This document shows positions 51,433 to 60,395 of a stretch of 64,000 nt of DNA, in pieces; position 1 is the first letter of the stretch; each line of letters starts with the position of its first letter. Both the position numbers and the translations under genes were made by a program. Under the pieces are notes generated by a model that worked only from the letters and a program-made list of their open reading frames with translations, was not told the origin of the DNA and made no database searches. Source of the DNA: Salinimicrobium sediminis (GTDB lineage: Bacteria > Bacteroidota > Bacteroidia > Flavobacteriales > Flavobacteriaceae); the NCBI RefSeq assembly GCF_900215295.1, contig NZ_OCMF01000002.1:1-64000 (forward strand), given 5' to 3'.

Positions 51433-52179
51433 ATGAAATTATTAGAAGGAAAAAACGCTATCATTACCGGTGCCAGCAGAGGGATTGGAAAGGGCATAGC
51501 CGAGGTTTTTGCAAAACATGGAGCCAATGTGGCCTTTACCTATAGCTCTTCTGTAGAAGCAGCCAATGAGCTTGAGAAGGAACTTCAGGCATTAGGCGTG
51601 AAGGCCAAAGGATATAAGTCAAACGCTGCCGATTTTAAAGAAGCTGAAGAACTTGCCAAAAATGTCCTTGAAGACTTCGGAAGTATAGATGTGCTGGTGA
51701 ACAACGCCGGGATCACGAAAGACAACCTGCTTATGAGAATGAGCGAAGAAGATTTTGATAAGGTGATCGAGGTGAACCTCAAGTCTGTATTCAATATGAC
51801 CAAAGCTGTACAACGTACTATGCTGAAGCAGCGCCAGGGAAGCATCATCAACATGAGTAGTGTTGTGGGGGTTAAAGGAAATGCAGGCCAGGCCAATTAC
51901 GCCGCCTCCAAGGCCGGAATGATCGGCTTCTCAAAATCCATGGCTCTGGAACTCGGTTCCCGTAATATACGAACCAATGTGATCGCTCCCGGTTTCATTG
52001 AAACCGAAATGACCGGAAAGCTGGATGAGAAAGTTGTTGAAGGCTGGAGAGATGCCATTCCGTTGAAACGTGGTGGTACGCCCGAAGATATTGCCAACAC
52101 CTGCTTGTTCCTGGCAAGTGACCTAAGCGCCTACATTACCGGACAGGTGATAAATGTTGACGGCGGAATGCTGACATAA
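51433..52179 (+). CDS. fabG: 3-oxoacyl-ACP reductase FabG
   Basis: A 248-residue short-chain dehydrogenase. The NADPH site is TGASRGIGKGIAEVF, the catalytic set is NNAGIT, MSSVVG (Ser) and YAASKAGMIG (Tyr, Lys), and the end GQVINVDGGM is typical. It reduces 3-oxoacyl-ACP in fatty acid synthesis. It stands alone between terminators, not in a fab cluster. Confidence 0.94.
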   Translation: MKLLEGKNAIITGASRGIGKGIAEVFAKHGANVAFTYSSSVEAANELEKELQALGVKAKGYKSNAADFKEAEELAKNVLEDFGSIDVLVNNAGITKDNLLMRMSEEDFDKVIEVNLKSVFNMTKAVQRTMLKQRQGSIINMSSVVGVKGNAGQANYAASKAGMIGFSKSMALELGSRNIRTNVIAPGFIETEMTGKLDEKVVEGWRDAIPLKRGGTPEDIANTCLFLASDLSAYITGQVINVDGGMLT

Positions 52180-52186
52180 ATTATTC

Positions 52187-52221
52187 AAACCCGCTTCTGT
52201 TCCAGGAGCGGGTTTCTTTTT
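52187..52221 (+). terminator. Terminator of fabG
   Basis: AAACCCGC (52187-52194) pairs with GCGGGTTT (52208-52215), followed by a T-rich run, seven bases behind the stop. Confidence 0.85.
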
Positions 52222-52235
52222 AAATACATATCTGA

Positions 52236-54266
52236 ATGCCGGCAACTACAGTGTTTCTTCTTATTGGAGCCTTTCTTCTTTCGGTAGCGCTTGCCGCATT
52301 TCAGTATTTCTTCCTGGCAAAAGGAAGATTGTCTCAAAATGCCATTTTTGCCACCTTACGTTTTATTGCTCTGTTCTCCTTGTTGGTGCTCCTCATCAAT
52401 CCAAAGATCACCAATACAGAATACACTACTGAAAAACCAAACTTAGTGCTGGCCGTGGATAATTCCTCATCTATAGCCAATTTTGAAGCGGAAGATGAAG
52501 TTCGGGACCTGGTAAATAATTTAGCTGAAGATCCCGACCTCCGGGAGAAATTTGCCATTCAAACCTTCTCTTTTGGAAGGGAAGTAAACCAAAACAATGA
52601 ATTCGATTTTGAGGAATCCCAGTCTGACCTGCCGTCTGTTTTTAAAGACTTTTCTACTGTTTTTGAAGGCCAAATTGCACCTGTTATTCTTATTACAGAC
52701 GGAAATCAAACCGTAGGGGAAGAGTTTACTTTTGCGGCACAACGTTTCCGGCAGCCTGTAATTCCTGTGGTAGTGGGAGACACGGTAAAATACCAGGACC
52801 TTTATATTAGCCGGGTCAATGTCAATAAATATGCATTTTTAAATAATCGATTTCCGGTGGAGGTGATGGTGAATTACTCCGGAAATTCTTCCGCAGAAAG
52901 TACACTGCAGATATTTTCCGGAGAGTCAGTCGTCTATTCCAAAGCATTAAAATTTTCTCCCGAAGAGAATTCAGCAGTCATTCAGGCAGAACTTCCGGCT
53001 AATTCTATTGGGCCGCAAACATACAGGGTTGAGTTGCAGCCTTTGGAAAGCGAGAAGAATGTGCTTAATAACCGCAGGGAATTCGCAGTGGAAGTGATCG
53101 ATGAGAGGACAAAGGTGTTGATCGCCTATTCCTTTCTTCATCCCGATGTGGGAGCTCTAAAAAAGGCCATTGAGAGCAATCAACAGCGGGAAGTGGAGAT
53201 CAAGCCGATTTCAGAAGTTTCAGATCTTCAGGATTATCAGCTGCTCATCCTTTATCAGCCCGACAATCGCTTTAAAGATCTGTTTTCTGAACTTGAAGCT
53301 CAGAGTAAAAATTACTTTCTCATTGCCGGCCCGCGAACGGACTGGAATTTTCTAAATAACTCCCAGGACATCTTCACTCAGGAGATCACAAATCAGCCGG
53401 AAGAGTTTTTTCCTGCCTGGAATGAGAACTTCAAAGCTTTTCAAACAGAGGATATTGGATATTCAGGATTTCCGCCGCTGGAGGGCAACTTTGGAAAAAT
53501 TGAGTTTTCAGAAGGCATTGATATACTCCTTTACAGGCAGATCCAGGGTGTGGATACGAATGATCCCTTACTGGCCATTGCTGAAGCAGGAGGCTCAAAA
53601 AAGGCATTTTTGATGGGCGCAAATTTGTGGCGCTGGAGGAGTGCAGTTTTCCAGGAGCGTAATTCCTTCGAAGATTTTGACAGGGTGATTGGGAACCTGG
53701 TTCAGTTCCTGGCTGCGGGAAGCCGGAAGGAACGCCTGGTGATCCATTACGAACCCTTGTATAACAGCAGCGAAGAGGTGATCCTTCAAGCCGATTTTTT
53801 TGACAGGAATTACAATTTTGATCCAAGGGCATTGCTGGAAATCAGCATTATGAATGAAGACACGGGGGATAAACGGCAAGTTCCTTTCCTGCTTAAAGAG
53901 AATTCTTATGAAGTTGATCTTAGCAGTCTTGAAGCCGGAGTTTACAATTTTACCGTAAAAGTTTCAGGAGAAGGCCTTTCCCGATCCGGAACTTTCAGGA
54001 TCATGGATTTTGATGTGGAACAACAATTCGCAGGTGCTAATTTTGAAGCTTTGCAGGAAGTGGCTGAAAGTAAAGGACAGAAGGTATATTTTCACAAGGA
54101 TTTTGAAGCCATAAAAGATCAGCTTTTATCAGATAATTCTTACGCCACAGTCCAGAAAAGCCAGCAAAAGGACGTACCTTTGATCGACTGGAAATATTTA
54201 CTGGGAATCATCATTTTAGCCCTGAGTGCAGAATGGTTTTTGAGGAAATATTACGGTTTGATTTAA
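52236..54266 (+). CDS. Membrane protein with VWA-like domain
   Basis: A 676-residue protein with two N-terminal membrane helices (~5-25, ~38-57), then a von Willebrand A-like domain with LVLAVDNSSSIANF (a MIDAS-type DxSxS site, ~72-85) and VILITDGNQTVGEEF, a long beta-rich periplasmic part and a last helix at the C-terminus (LLGIIILALSAEWFLRKYY). It resembles the large VWA membrane proteins of Bacteroidota of unknown role. The prohibitin gene follows after 19 bases. Confidence 0.8.
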   Translation: MPATTVFLLIGAFLLSVALAAFQYFFLAKGRLSQNAIFATLRFIALFSLLVLLINPKITNTEYTTEKPNLVLAVDNSSSIANFEAEDEVRDLVNNLAEDPDLREKFAIQTFSFGREVNQNNEFDFEESQSDLPSVFKDFSTVFEGQIAPVILITDGNQTVGEEFTFAAQRFRQPVIPVVVGDTVKYQDLYISRVNVNKYAFLNNRFPVEVMVNYSGNSSAESTLQIFSGESVVYSKALKFSPEENSAVIQAELPANSIGPQTYRVELQPLESEKNVLNNRREFAVEVIDERTKVLIAYSFLHPDVGALKKAIESNQQREVEIKPISEVSDLQDYQLLILYQPDNRFKDLFSELEAQSKNYFLIAGPRTDWNFLNNSQDIFTQEITNQPEEFFPAWNENFKAFQTEDIGYSGFPPLEGNFGKIEFSEGIDILLYRQIQGVDTNDPLLAIAEAGGSKKAFLMGANLWRWRSAVFQERNSFEDFDRVIGNLVQFLAAGSRKERLVIHYEPLYNSSEEVILQADFFDRNYNFDPRALLEISIMNEDTGDKRQVPFLLKENSYEVDLSSLEAGVYNFTVKVSGEGLSRSGTFRIMDFDVEQQFAGANFEALQEVAESKGQKVYFHKDFEAIKDQLLSDNSYATVQKSQQKDVPLIDWKYLLGIIILALSAEWFLRKYYGLI

Positions 54267-54285
54267 ACATTTTTAATTTTTTACT

Positions 54286-55101
54286 ATGGATAGATTGCCC
54301 AAGATTGGCCTGCCAATTCTCTTTGCAGGAATTATTTTAATTATTCTTATTGCCAAGTCCACAATTACTATTGAATCCGGGGAAGCCGGAGTTTTATACC
54401 AGACTTTTGGTGGTGGGGTAGTTGTAGATGAGCCGCCTTTAGGGGAAGGGTTTCATTTTGTAGCTCCCTGGAATAAGGTCTATGTTTATGAGGTAAGGCA
54501 GCAATCTCTGGATGAAAAAATGGAGGTGCTATCTTCAAACGGTCTGGAGATCGAACTTGATGCTTCGATCTGGTTTGAGCCGGAATATTCCAATCTTGGG
54601 GCTTTACACAAAGAAAGGGGAGAAAATTATATACAACGGGTTTTGCAACCTGCAGTGCGTTCTGCTGCCCGTGCGGTAGTGGGAAGATATAATCCAGAGC
54701 AGCTATATTCAAGTAAAAGGGAAGCCATACAGAGAGAAATATTTGAAGAGACTCAATTGTTGCTTAAGAACCAGTATGTTCAGATCAACGAAGTTCTGGT
54801 AAGGGATGTTTCTCTTCCAGCTACCATTAAGGATGCTATTGAAAGGAAGTTGCGCCAGGAACAGGAATCTTTAGAGTACGAATTCCGCTTGACAAAAGCC
54901 GAGCAGGAGGCAGAGAGACAAAGAATTGATGCCGAAGGAAAGGCTCGTGCCAACAGGATTCTTGATGCTTCCCTAACACCTTTGGTATTACGTGAAAAAG
55001 GAATTCAGGCTACCGTGGAACTTGCAAAATCTCCCAATGCCAAGGTGGTTGTAATTGGATCGGGGGATGATGGTATGCCATTGATCCTAGGGAATAATTA
55101 A
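54286..55101 (+). CDS. Prohibitin/SPFH-domain membrane protein
   Basis: A 271-residue protein with an N-terminal membrane helix (IGLPILFAGIILIILIAKS), an SPFH domain (~25-190) with ESGEAGVLYQTFGGGVVV and LQPAVRSAARAVVGRYN, and a coiled-coil tail (~185-245). It fits the prohibitin group, which organises membrane microdomains and protease complexes. The exact partner is unknown. Confidence 0.9.
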   Translation: MDRLPKIGLPILFAGIILIILIAKSTITIESGEAGVLYQTFGGGVVVDEPPLGEGFHFVAPWNKVYVYEVRQQSLDEKMEVLSSNGLEIELDASIWFEPEYSNLGALHKERGENYIQRVLQPAVRSAARAVVGRYNPEQLYSSKREAIQREIFEETQLLLKNQYVQINEVLVRDVSLPATIKDAIERKLRQEQESLEYEFRLTKAEQEAERQRIDAEGKARANRILDASLTPLVLREKGIQATVELAKSPNAKVVVIGSGDDGMPLILGNN

Positions 55102-55118
55102 GTTTTTTCGATTTTCTG

Positions 55119-55148
55119 TTGAAAAATTCAAATAAAGATTTATTTTTG
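55119..55148 (+). promoter_or_regulatory. Consensus promoter of the his operon
   Basis: TTG (55119-55121) and TATTTTTG (55141-55148) are separated by exactly 19 bases. The leader peptide ATG follows nine bases after the box, so its mRNA would have only a few bases of 5' leader. Confidence 0.8.
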
Positions 55149-55157
55149 CTTCAAACA

Positions 55158-55214
55158 ATGAAAGCACAACAACTACATCATCATCATTCTCATTCATTCG
55201 CTCTTGCGAGGTGA
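55158..55214 (+). CDS. hisL: his operon leader peptide
   Basis: An 18-codon ORF encoding MKAQQLHHHHSHSFALAR, then TGA. Five of 18 residues are His, four in a row (codons 55176-55187) plus one after a Ser. It sits between the his promoter and an intrinsic terminator that precedes hisG. This is the arrangement of the histidine attenuators known in enterobacteria: when charged tRNA-His is scarce, a ribosome stalls on the His codons and changes the RNA fold. The His run, position and promoter are seen; the stalling role is inferred. A small TCGC/GCGA hairpin (55198-55209) overlaps its end. Confidence 0.88.
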   Translation: MKAQQLHHHHSHSFALAR

Positions 55215-55242
55215 GATTGATATGTGTATAACTCATATTTTG

Positions 55243-55276
55243 AAAACCCGTTTGAGCAGCTCAAACGGGTTTTTTT
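55243..55276 (+). terminator. Attenuator terminator before hisG
   Basis: AAAACCCGTTTGAGC (55243-55257) pairs with GCTCAAACGGGTTTT (55259-55273), leaving in practice a 5-base loop, and a T-run follows. It lies 28 bases after the hisL stop and 37 before hisG, so it would cut off the his genes when it forms. The competing antiterminator was not identified with confidence; GTGAG (55211-55215) could pair with CTCAT (55232-55236). Confidence 0.88.
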
Positions 55277-55312
55277 GTTCCCAATGGTCTGCTCTAACAC
55301 AAATTAAAAAAG

Positions 55313-56170
55313 ATGAACAGGATAAGAATAGCAGTACAAAAATCGGGAAGATTACACGAGGATTCCCTTAAACTTTTAAAAGACGCCGGGATTTCAATTG
55401 ATAATGGCCGGGAACAACTTAAAGCAGCCTCCGGAAATTTTCCTTTGGAGATCTTTTACCTCCGCAATGGAGACATTCCGCAGTATTTAAGGGATGGAGT
55501 GGTAGATGCCGCTATTATTGGTGAGAATGTGCTGGTGGAAAAAGGTGAGGATATCATAATGGCAGAAAAGCTGGGATTTTCTAAATGCCGCGTATCCCTT
55601 GCCGTTCCGAAAGCTCTAAAGTATTCAGGCGTTGAAGATCTGCAGGGTGCAAGGATTGCTACGTCCTATCCAAATACTGTAAGGGAATATCTCTCAAAAA
55701 AGGGCGTTACAGCCGATCTTCATATCATTAACGGTTCGGTAGAGATCGCCCCAAATATTGGCCTGGCCGATGCTATTTGCGACATCGTTTCAAGTGGGAG
55801 TACACTTTTTAAGAACAACCTTAAGGAAGTAGAAGTAATGCTTAAGAGTGAGGCTGTGCTGGCTGTCTCTCCTAAAATTTCTTCGGAAAGAGATGAAATT
55901 CTGAAAAAATTACAGTTCAGAATTCAGGCTGTTTTACGTGCCCGAAATTCAAAATATATCCTGATGAACGTTCCGAATGAAAAAATGGAGCAGGTGATAA
56001 AATTGCTGCCGGGGATGAAGAGTCCTACCGTTCTTCCTTTAGCAGAAAAAGGCTGGAGCTCTTTGCACACTGTTATTTCTGAAGAACGTTTTTGGGAGGT
56101 GATCGATGAGCTGAAGCAAAACGGAGCCGAGGGTATTCTGGTGGTTCCAATTGAAAAAATGGTCCTTTAA
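55313..56170 (+). CDS. hisG: ATP phosphoribosyltransferase (long form)
   Basis: A 285-residue enzyme for the first step of histidine synthesis, joining ATP and PRPP. It begins NRIRIAVQKSGRLHEDSLKLL, and has AIIGENVLVEKGEDI and DIVSSGSTLFKNNL, the PRPP loop. The last ~75 residues form the regulatory domain of the long, homohexameric form, feedback-inhibited by histidine, so hisZ is not needed. The leader peptide and terminator precede it. Confidence 0.95.
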   Translation: MNRIRIAVQKSGRLHEDSLKLLKDAGISIDNGREQLKAASGNFPLEIFYLRNGDIPQYLRDGVVDAAIIGENVLVEKGEDIIMAEKLGFSKCRVSLAVPKALKYSGVEDLQGARIATSYPNTVREYLSKKGVTADLHIINGSVEIAPNIGLADAICDIVSSGSTLFKNNLKEVEVMLKSEAVLAVSPKISSERDEILKKLQFRIQAVLRARNSKYILMNVPNEKMEQVIKLLPGMKSPTVLPLAEKGWSSLHTVISEERFWEVIDELKQNGAEGILVVPIEKMVL

Positions 56171-56180
56171 TCCTGAAACC

Positions 56181-57479
56181 ATGAAAAAAGTTTTTGATCC
56201 AAAAAGAGCAGATTGGGAAAGCCTTTTAGAACGTCCTGTTCAGAATTTTGAAGAAGTAGAAAAGGTAGTTGCCCAGGTTTTTCGGGAGGTAAAAGCAAAT
56301 GGAGATATCTCGGTAAAGAAATATTCTGAAATGTTTGACGGATTTATTCCCGAAGATCTTCAGGTTTCTACTGACGAAATAGCTTCAGCCGAAGCTAAGG
56401 TTTCCCCGGAATTAAAAGCAGCCATTCAACTGGCGAAGCAGAATATCACCACTTTTCATACTGCGCAAAAAACTGAAAAAGTTTCCGTAGAGACTTTGGC
56501 GGGAGTAAATTGCTGGCAGGAGAAGAGGCCCATACAAAAGGTGGGGCTTTATATACCGGGAGGAACTGCACCCCTGTTTTCCACAATTTTGATGCTGGCT
56601 ATTCCTGCTAAAATTGCGGGTTGTAAGGAGATCATTCTTTGCACGCCTCCGGGTAAGGAAGCCGAAGTAAATCCCGTGATCCTTTACACCGCAAAACTTT
56701 GTGGAATTGATAAAATTTACAAGGTAGGTGGCATACAAGCTATAGCTGCCATGACCTTTGGCACCCAAACAATCAACAAGGTTTATAAGATCTTTGGTCC
56801 CGGAAATCAATATGTCACAGTAGCCAAACAACTGGCAACCAAATATAATGTAGCGATCGATATGCCAGCAGGGCCCTCTGAACTACTGGTTCTCGCAGAT
56901 GACACTGCCGATGCAGCATTCGTTGCTTCAGACCTGCTTTCACAAGCCGAACACGGGTCAGATAGTCAGGTGATCCTGGTCTCTCTTTCTAAAAGCCTGA
57001 TTGAAGATGTGGAAACCGAAATACAGCGTCAACTGGAGGACCTGCCACGAAAGGAAATCGCTGCACAGGCTATTGAACATTCGAGGTTGATCTATATCGG
57101 GTCTAAGGAAGAGGCTCTGGAGTTGATCGACGAATACGCGCCCGAACATTTTATTGTTTGTACCGCCAATCCTGACTTTTTTGTGAAAGGAATTAACAAT
57201 GCGGGGTCTGTGTTCATAGGAAATTATACCCCCGAAAGTGCCGGAGATTATGCCTCGGGGACTAATCACACTTTACCAACCAATGGGTATGCGAAGCAAT
57301 ACAGCGGCGTGAATCTGGACAGTTTCATGAAATCCATCACCTTTCAAAAGATCTCTGCGGAAGGGATCCGGAAAATTGGTCCGGCAATAGAACTTATGGC
57401 CGAAGCTGAAGGTTTACAGGCGCACAAAAATGCTGTGACGCTAAGATTGAACAAAATAAAAGCTTCAGGAAATGAATAG
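56181..57479 (+). CDS. hisD: Histidinol dehydrogenase
   Basis: About 432 residues catalysing the last two oxidations to histidine with NAD and zinc. Family signs: QKVGLYIPGGTAPLFSTILMLAIPAKIAGC, GPGNQYVTVAKQ, IDMPAGPSELLVLADD, LSQAEHGSDSQ (zinc ligands) and YAPEHF...NHTLPTNG. The ATG at 56181 (MKKVFDPKRADW) is preferred to an earlier TTG inside hisG. It ends overlapping hisC by eight bases. Confidence 0.95.
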   Translation: MKKVFDPKRADWESLLERPVQNFEEVEKVVAQVFREVKANGDISVKKYSEMFDGFIPEDLQVSTDEIASAEAKVSPELKAAIQLAKQNITTFHTAQKTEKVSVETLAGVNCWQEKRPIQKVGLYIPGGTAPLFSTILMLAIPAKIAGCKEIILCTPPGKEAEVNPVILYTAKLCGIDKIYKVGGIQAIAAMTFGTQTINKVYKIFGPGNQYVTVAKQLATKYNVAIDMPAGPSELLVLADDTADAAFVASDLLSQAEHGSDSQVILVSLSKSLIEDVETEIQRQLEDLPRKEIAAQAIEHSRLIYIGSKEEALELIDEYAPEHFIVCTANPDFFVKGINNAGSVFIGNYTPESAGDYASGTNHTLPTNGYAKQYSGVNLDSFMKSITFQKISAEGIRKIGPAIELMAEAEGLQAHKNAVTLRLNKIKASGNE

Positions 57480-58524
57480 AGAATTTAACCTGGAAAATCT
57501 GGTGCGACCGAATGTGCACAAGATGAAGCCTTATTCTTCGGCAAGGGATGAGTTTAAAACTGAAGGTGAAAAAATGACATTTTTGGATGCCAATGAAAAT
57601 CCCTTTGAAAATGGCGTGAACCGTTATCCCGATCCTCAGCAATTAAAACTAAAGCAGGTGCTTGCTTCCCAAAAAAGGGTTTCTGTGAGTAATATTTTAT
57701 TGGGGAATGGTAGTGATGAAGTTCTGGACCTGATCTTTAGAGCCTTTTGTCGGCCGCAGGTGGACAATGTAATTACGCTGCCGCCAACCTACGGAATGTA
57801 CAAGGTGCTGGCGGAACTTAATGAGGTCGAAGACCGAAAGGTGCTTCTGAAGAATGATTTTCAACCCAATGTTGAAAAGATTCTTGCTGAAGTTGATGAT
57901 AAGACCAAACTCATTTTCCTTTGCTCCCCCAACAATCCGACAGGAAACTCCTTTTCGGAAGTATCCGTAGAAAAGATCCTTAGAAATTTTAACGGACTTG
58001 TCGTAATAGATGAAGCTTACATAGATTTTTCAGCGGATAAAAGCTGGTTGGAGCGACTAGAGGAATTTCCTAACCTGGTGATCACTCAAACCCTTTCCAA
58101 AGCTTATGGTTTGGCCGGAATAAGGCTGGGGATCTGTTATGCTTCCGCAGAGATCATAAGTATTCTCAACAAGATCAAGCCGCCATATAATGTGAATGAG
58201 CTAACCCAGCATAAAGCGCTGGAGAGGTTGTCTAAACCGGAGGAGGTAAAACAAGAAATTGTGGTACTTCTGGAAGAAAGAAAGCGACTGGAAAATGACC
58301 TGTCAAAAATGGGCTTTGTAAAACAAATTTTTGGATCTGATGCCAATTTTCTTTTGGTAAGAGTGGAGGATGCCGGTAAAAAATATGAGCAGCTAATAAA
58401 AGCAGGAGTAGTGGTGCGCAATCGCAGCAATCAGGAGCTTTGTGAGAACACCCTCAGGTTCACCGTGGGTACTCCCGAAGAGAATAACCAACTAATCAAG
58501 ATCTTAAAACAACTTGAAGCATGA
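57472..58524 (+). CDS. hisC: Histidinol-phosphate aminotransferase
   Basis: A 350-residue pyridoxal-phosphate enzyme. Seen: [60 protein letters not shown] and the Schiff-base Lys in [16 protein letters not shown]. It converts imidazole acetol phosphate to histidinol phosphate. Four-base overlap (ATGA) with hisB and eight-base with hisD show tight coupling. Confidence 0.95.
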   Translation: MNREFNLENLVRPNVHKMKPYSSARDEFKTEGEKMTFLDANENPFENGVNRYPDPQQLKLKQVLASQKRVSVSNILLGNGSDEVLDLIFRAFCRPQVDNVITLPPTYGMYKVLAELNEVEDRKVLLKNDFQPNVEKILAEVDDKTKLIFLCSPNNPTGNSFSEVSVEKILRNFNGLVVIDEAYIDFSADKSWLERLEEFPNLVITQTLSKAYGLAGIRLGICYASAEIISILNKIKPPYNVNELTQHKALERLSKPEEVKQEIVVLLEERKRLENDLSKMGFVKQIFGSDANFLLVRVEDAGKKYEQLIKAGVVVRNRSNQELCENTLRFTVGTPEENNQLIKILKQLEA

Positions 58525-59657
58525 AAAAAGTACTTTTTATAGACCGTGACGGCACTCTTGCTTTAGAACCCGAAGATTATCAACTGGATGACTTCAATAA
58601 GCTTGAATTTTATCCCGGGGTTTTTCAATATCTCTCGAAAATTGCAGATGAATTGGATTACGAGTTGGTGATGGTCACCAATCAGGATGGGTTGGGAACA
58701 GACTCTTTTCCCGAAGACACTTTCTGGCCGGTACAGAATTTTATTCTAAAGACTTTCGAAAATGAAGGCGTTAAATTTTCCGAAATTGTTATTGATCGCA
58801 CCTTTCCTGAAGATAACGCTCCTACCAGGAAACCCGGCACCGGTCTATTAACAGCCTATTTTGATACCGAAAAATTCGACCTTCAAAATTCCTTTGTGCT
58901 TGGCGACCGGTTAACTGATATGGAACTGGCAAAAAACCTGGGTGCAAAGGGAATTTTCATTACCGGTCATGAAGACCTGGGAGTTAATGAGATCTCAGTT
59001 AAAAAAGAGGAGCTTCAGAAGCATATCGGTCTGGAGACGAACAGCTGGAAAGAAATATATGAATTCCTGAAACTGGAGGAGCGCACGGCAACCATCAACA
59101 GGAAAACCAATGAAACCGATATCTTCATTTCTCTGAATCTCGATGGCACCGGGAACAGCCGGATCGACACGGGAATAAAGTTCTTCGATCATATGCTCGA
59201 TCAGATCGCCCGCCACGGACAAATGGACCTGGAGATCACCGTAAAAGGCGATTTGGAGGTAGATGAGCACCACACCATTGAAGATACTGCTATTGCCCTG
59301 GGAGAGGTTTTTTCTAAAGCTTTGGGGAACAAGCTGGGAATCGAGCGCTACGGATTTGCACTGCCAATGGATGATTGCCTGGCGCAGGTAGTAATTGACT
59401 TTGGCGGAAGAAACTGGCTGGTTTGGGAAGCGGACTTCAAAAGGGAAATGATAGGAGCTATGCCCACAGAAATGTTCTACCATTTCTTCAAATCTTTTAC
59501 CGATGGCGCTAAAGCTAACCTGAATGTAAAAGCTGAAGGCACTAATGAACACCACAAAATAGAAGCAATTTTTAAGGCTTTTGCCAAGGCAATAAAGGTG
59601 GCGGTAAAAAGAGATCCAGATAAAATGATCCTACCATCGACTAAGGGAATGCTTTAG
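58521..59657 (+). CDS. hisB: Bifunctional histidinol-phosphatase / imidazoleglycerol-phosphate dehydratase
   Basis: A 378-residue fusion. Residues ~1-165 are a HAD-type histidinol phosphatase with the nucleophile motif [17 protein letters not shown] and [11 protein letters not shown]; ~185-378 are the dehydratase with [39 protein letters not shown] and [20 protein letters not shown] (metal His residues). The phosphatase part lacks the Cys/His zinc loop seen in E. coli HisB: the matching stretch [19 protein letters not shown] has none. A heptad array begins at its stop. Confidence 0.94.
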   Translation: MKKVLFIDRDGTLALEPEDYQLDDFNKLEFYPGVFQYLSKIADELDYELVMVTNQDGLGTDSFPEDTFWPVQNFILKTFENEGVKFSEIVIDRTFPEDNAPTRKPGTGLLTAYFDTEKFDLQNSFVLGDRLTDMELAKNLGAKGIFITGHEDLGVNEISVKKEELQKHIGLETNSWKEIYEFLKLEERTATINRKTNETDIFISLNLDGTGNSRIDTGIKFFDHMLDQIARHGQMDLEITVKGDLEVDEHHTIEDTAIALGEVFSKALGNKLGIERYGFALPMDDCLAQVVIDFGGRNWLVWEADFKREMIGAMPTEMFYHFFKSFTDGAKANLNVKAEGTNEHHKIEAIFKAFAKAIKVAVKRDPDKMILPSTKGML

Positions 59658-59705
59658 TAGATATGAGATGTGAGATATGAGATTTGAGATATGAGTATTG
59701 AGAAA
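59657..59705 (+). repeat. AGATATG-type heptad array between hisB and hisH
   Basis: Seven units of period 7 (AGATATG, AGATGTG, AGATTTG and relatives) run from the last base of the hisB stop to within a few bases of the hisH ATG. An in-frame ATG of hisH (59691) lies inside the array. Confidence 0.85.
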
Positions 59706-59708
59706 AAT

Positions 59709-60311
59709 ATGGCTACTGAGAAAATTATCATCATTGATTACGGAGCGGGGAACATACAAAGTATAAAATTTGCTTTGGAAAGGCTTGGGTACGACGGAGT
59801 TTTAAGTCATGATGCTGAAGAAATAAGATCGGCAGATAAGGTGATCTTTCCGGGTGTGGGCGAGGCGAGTTCTGCTATGAAAAAGCTTAATAGTACAGGC
59901 CTGGATAAACTTATTCCGCAGCTGACTCAGCCGGTGCTTGGAATATGTCTGGGGATGCAGTTGATGTGCAACCACTCAGAAGAAGGTGATACTGCAGGTC
60001 TTGGTATATTTGATGTGGATGTCATTCATTTTGAGAAAACCCTCAAGGTACCGCATATTGGCTGGAACAGAATAAAGGACCTGAAGACGGACCTTTTTCA
60101 AGGGATAGTTGAAAATGAATTCGTTTATCTGGTCCACAGTTTTTACGCGCCCCTTTGCGCAGATACTATAGCTAAATGTGACTACGGTGTAAATTATTCT
60201 TCTGCTTTGAAAAAGGATAATTTTTACGGAGTTCAGTTTCATCCGGAGAAAAGCAGCAGTGCAGGAGAGAAAATTCTTGAAAATTTTTTGAAGTTAGATT
60301 TACGAAGTTAG
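59709..60311 (+). CDS. hisH: Imidazole glycerol phosphate synthase, glutaminase subunit
   Basis: About 200 residues of a class I glutamine amidotransferase that supplies ammonia to HisF. The nucleophile is in LGICLGMQLM, with the His-Glu pair in GVQFHPEKSS. It starts MATEKIIIIDYGAGNIQS at 59709; an upstream in-frame ATG at 59691 would add six residues coded by the heptad array. The last residues (LKLDLRS) are coded by the next array, whose repeats begin at 60290 and include the stop. The true C-terminus of the family may have been altered there. Confidence 0.92.
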   Translation: MATEKIIIIDYGAGNIQSIKFALERLGYDGVLSHDAEEIRSADKVIFPGVGEASSAMKKLNSTGLDKLIPQLTQPVLGICLGMQLMCNHSEEGDTAGLGIFDVDVIHFEKTLKVPHIGWNRIKDLKTDLFQGIVENEFVYLVHSFYAPLCADTIAKCDYGVNYSSALKKDNFYGVQFHPEKSSSAGEKILENFLKLDLRS

Positions 60312-60369
60312 AAGTACGAAGTGAAGTTAGATTTACGACGTTAGAAGTACTAACTGAAGTTAGATTTAC
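60290..60369 (+). repeat. Heptad array with a 33-base super-repeat, covering the end of hisH
   Basis: The 33-base unit is built from GAAGTTA, GATTTAC, GAAGTTA, GAAGTAC and GAAGT. It occurs at 60290-60322, again with changes at 60323-60355, and partly at 60356-60369. The hisH stop (60309-60311) falls within the first unit. The same sequence, inverted, precedes hisA at 60758-60792, so the two arrays flank the broken four-helix-bundle gene. Confidence 0.9.
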
Positions 60370-60395
60370 AAAATACGATTATTAATAAGAAGAAA

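Noticed and set aside
58995-59555. 186-residue minus-strand ORF inside hisB
   Set aside because: It is antisense to the dehydratase domain and shows no protein-like motifs.
60290-60369. CRISPR-like array
   Set aside because: Units are contiguous 7-base (33-base super-repeat) tandems without spacers, and no cas gene is in the window.
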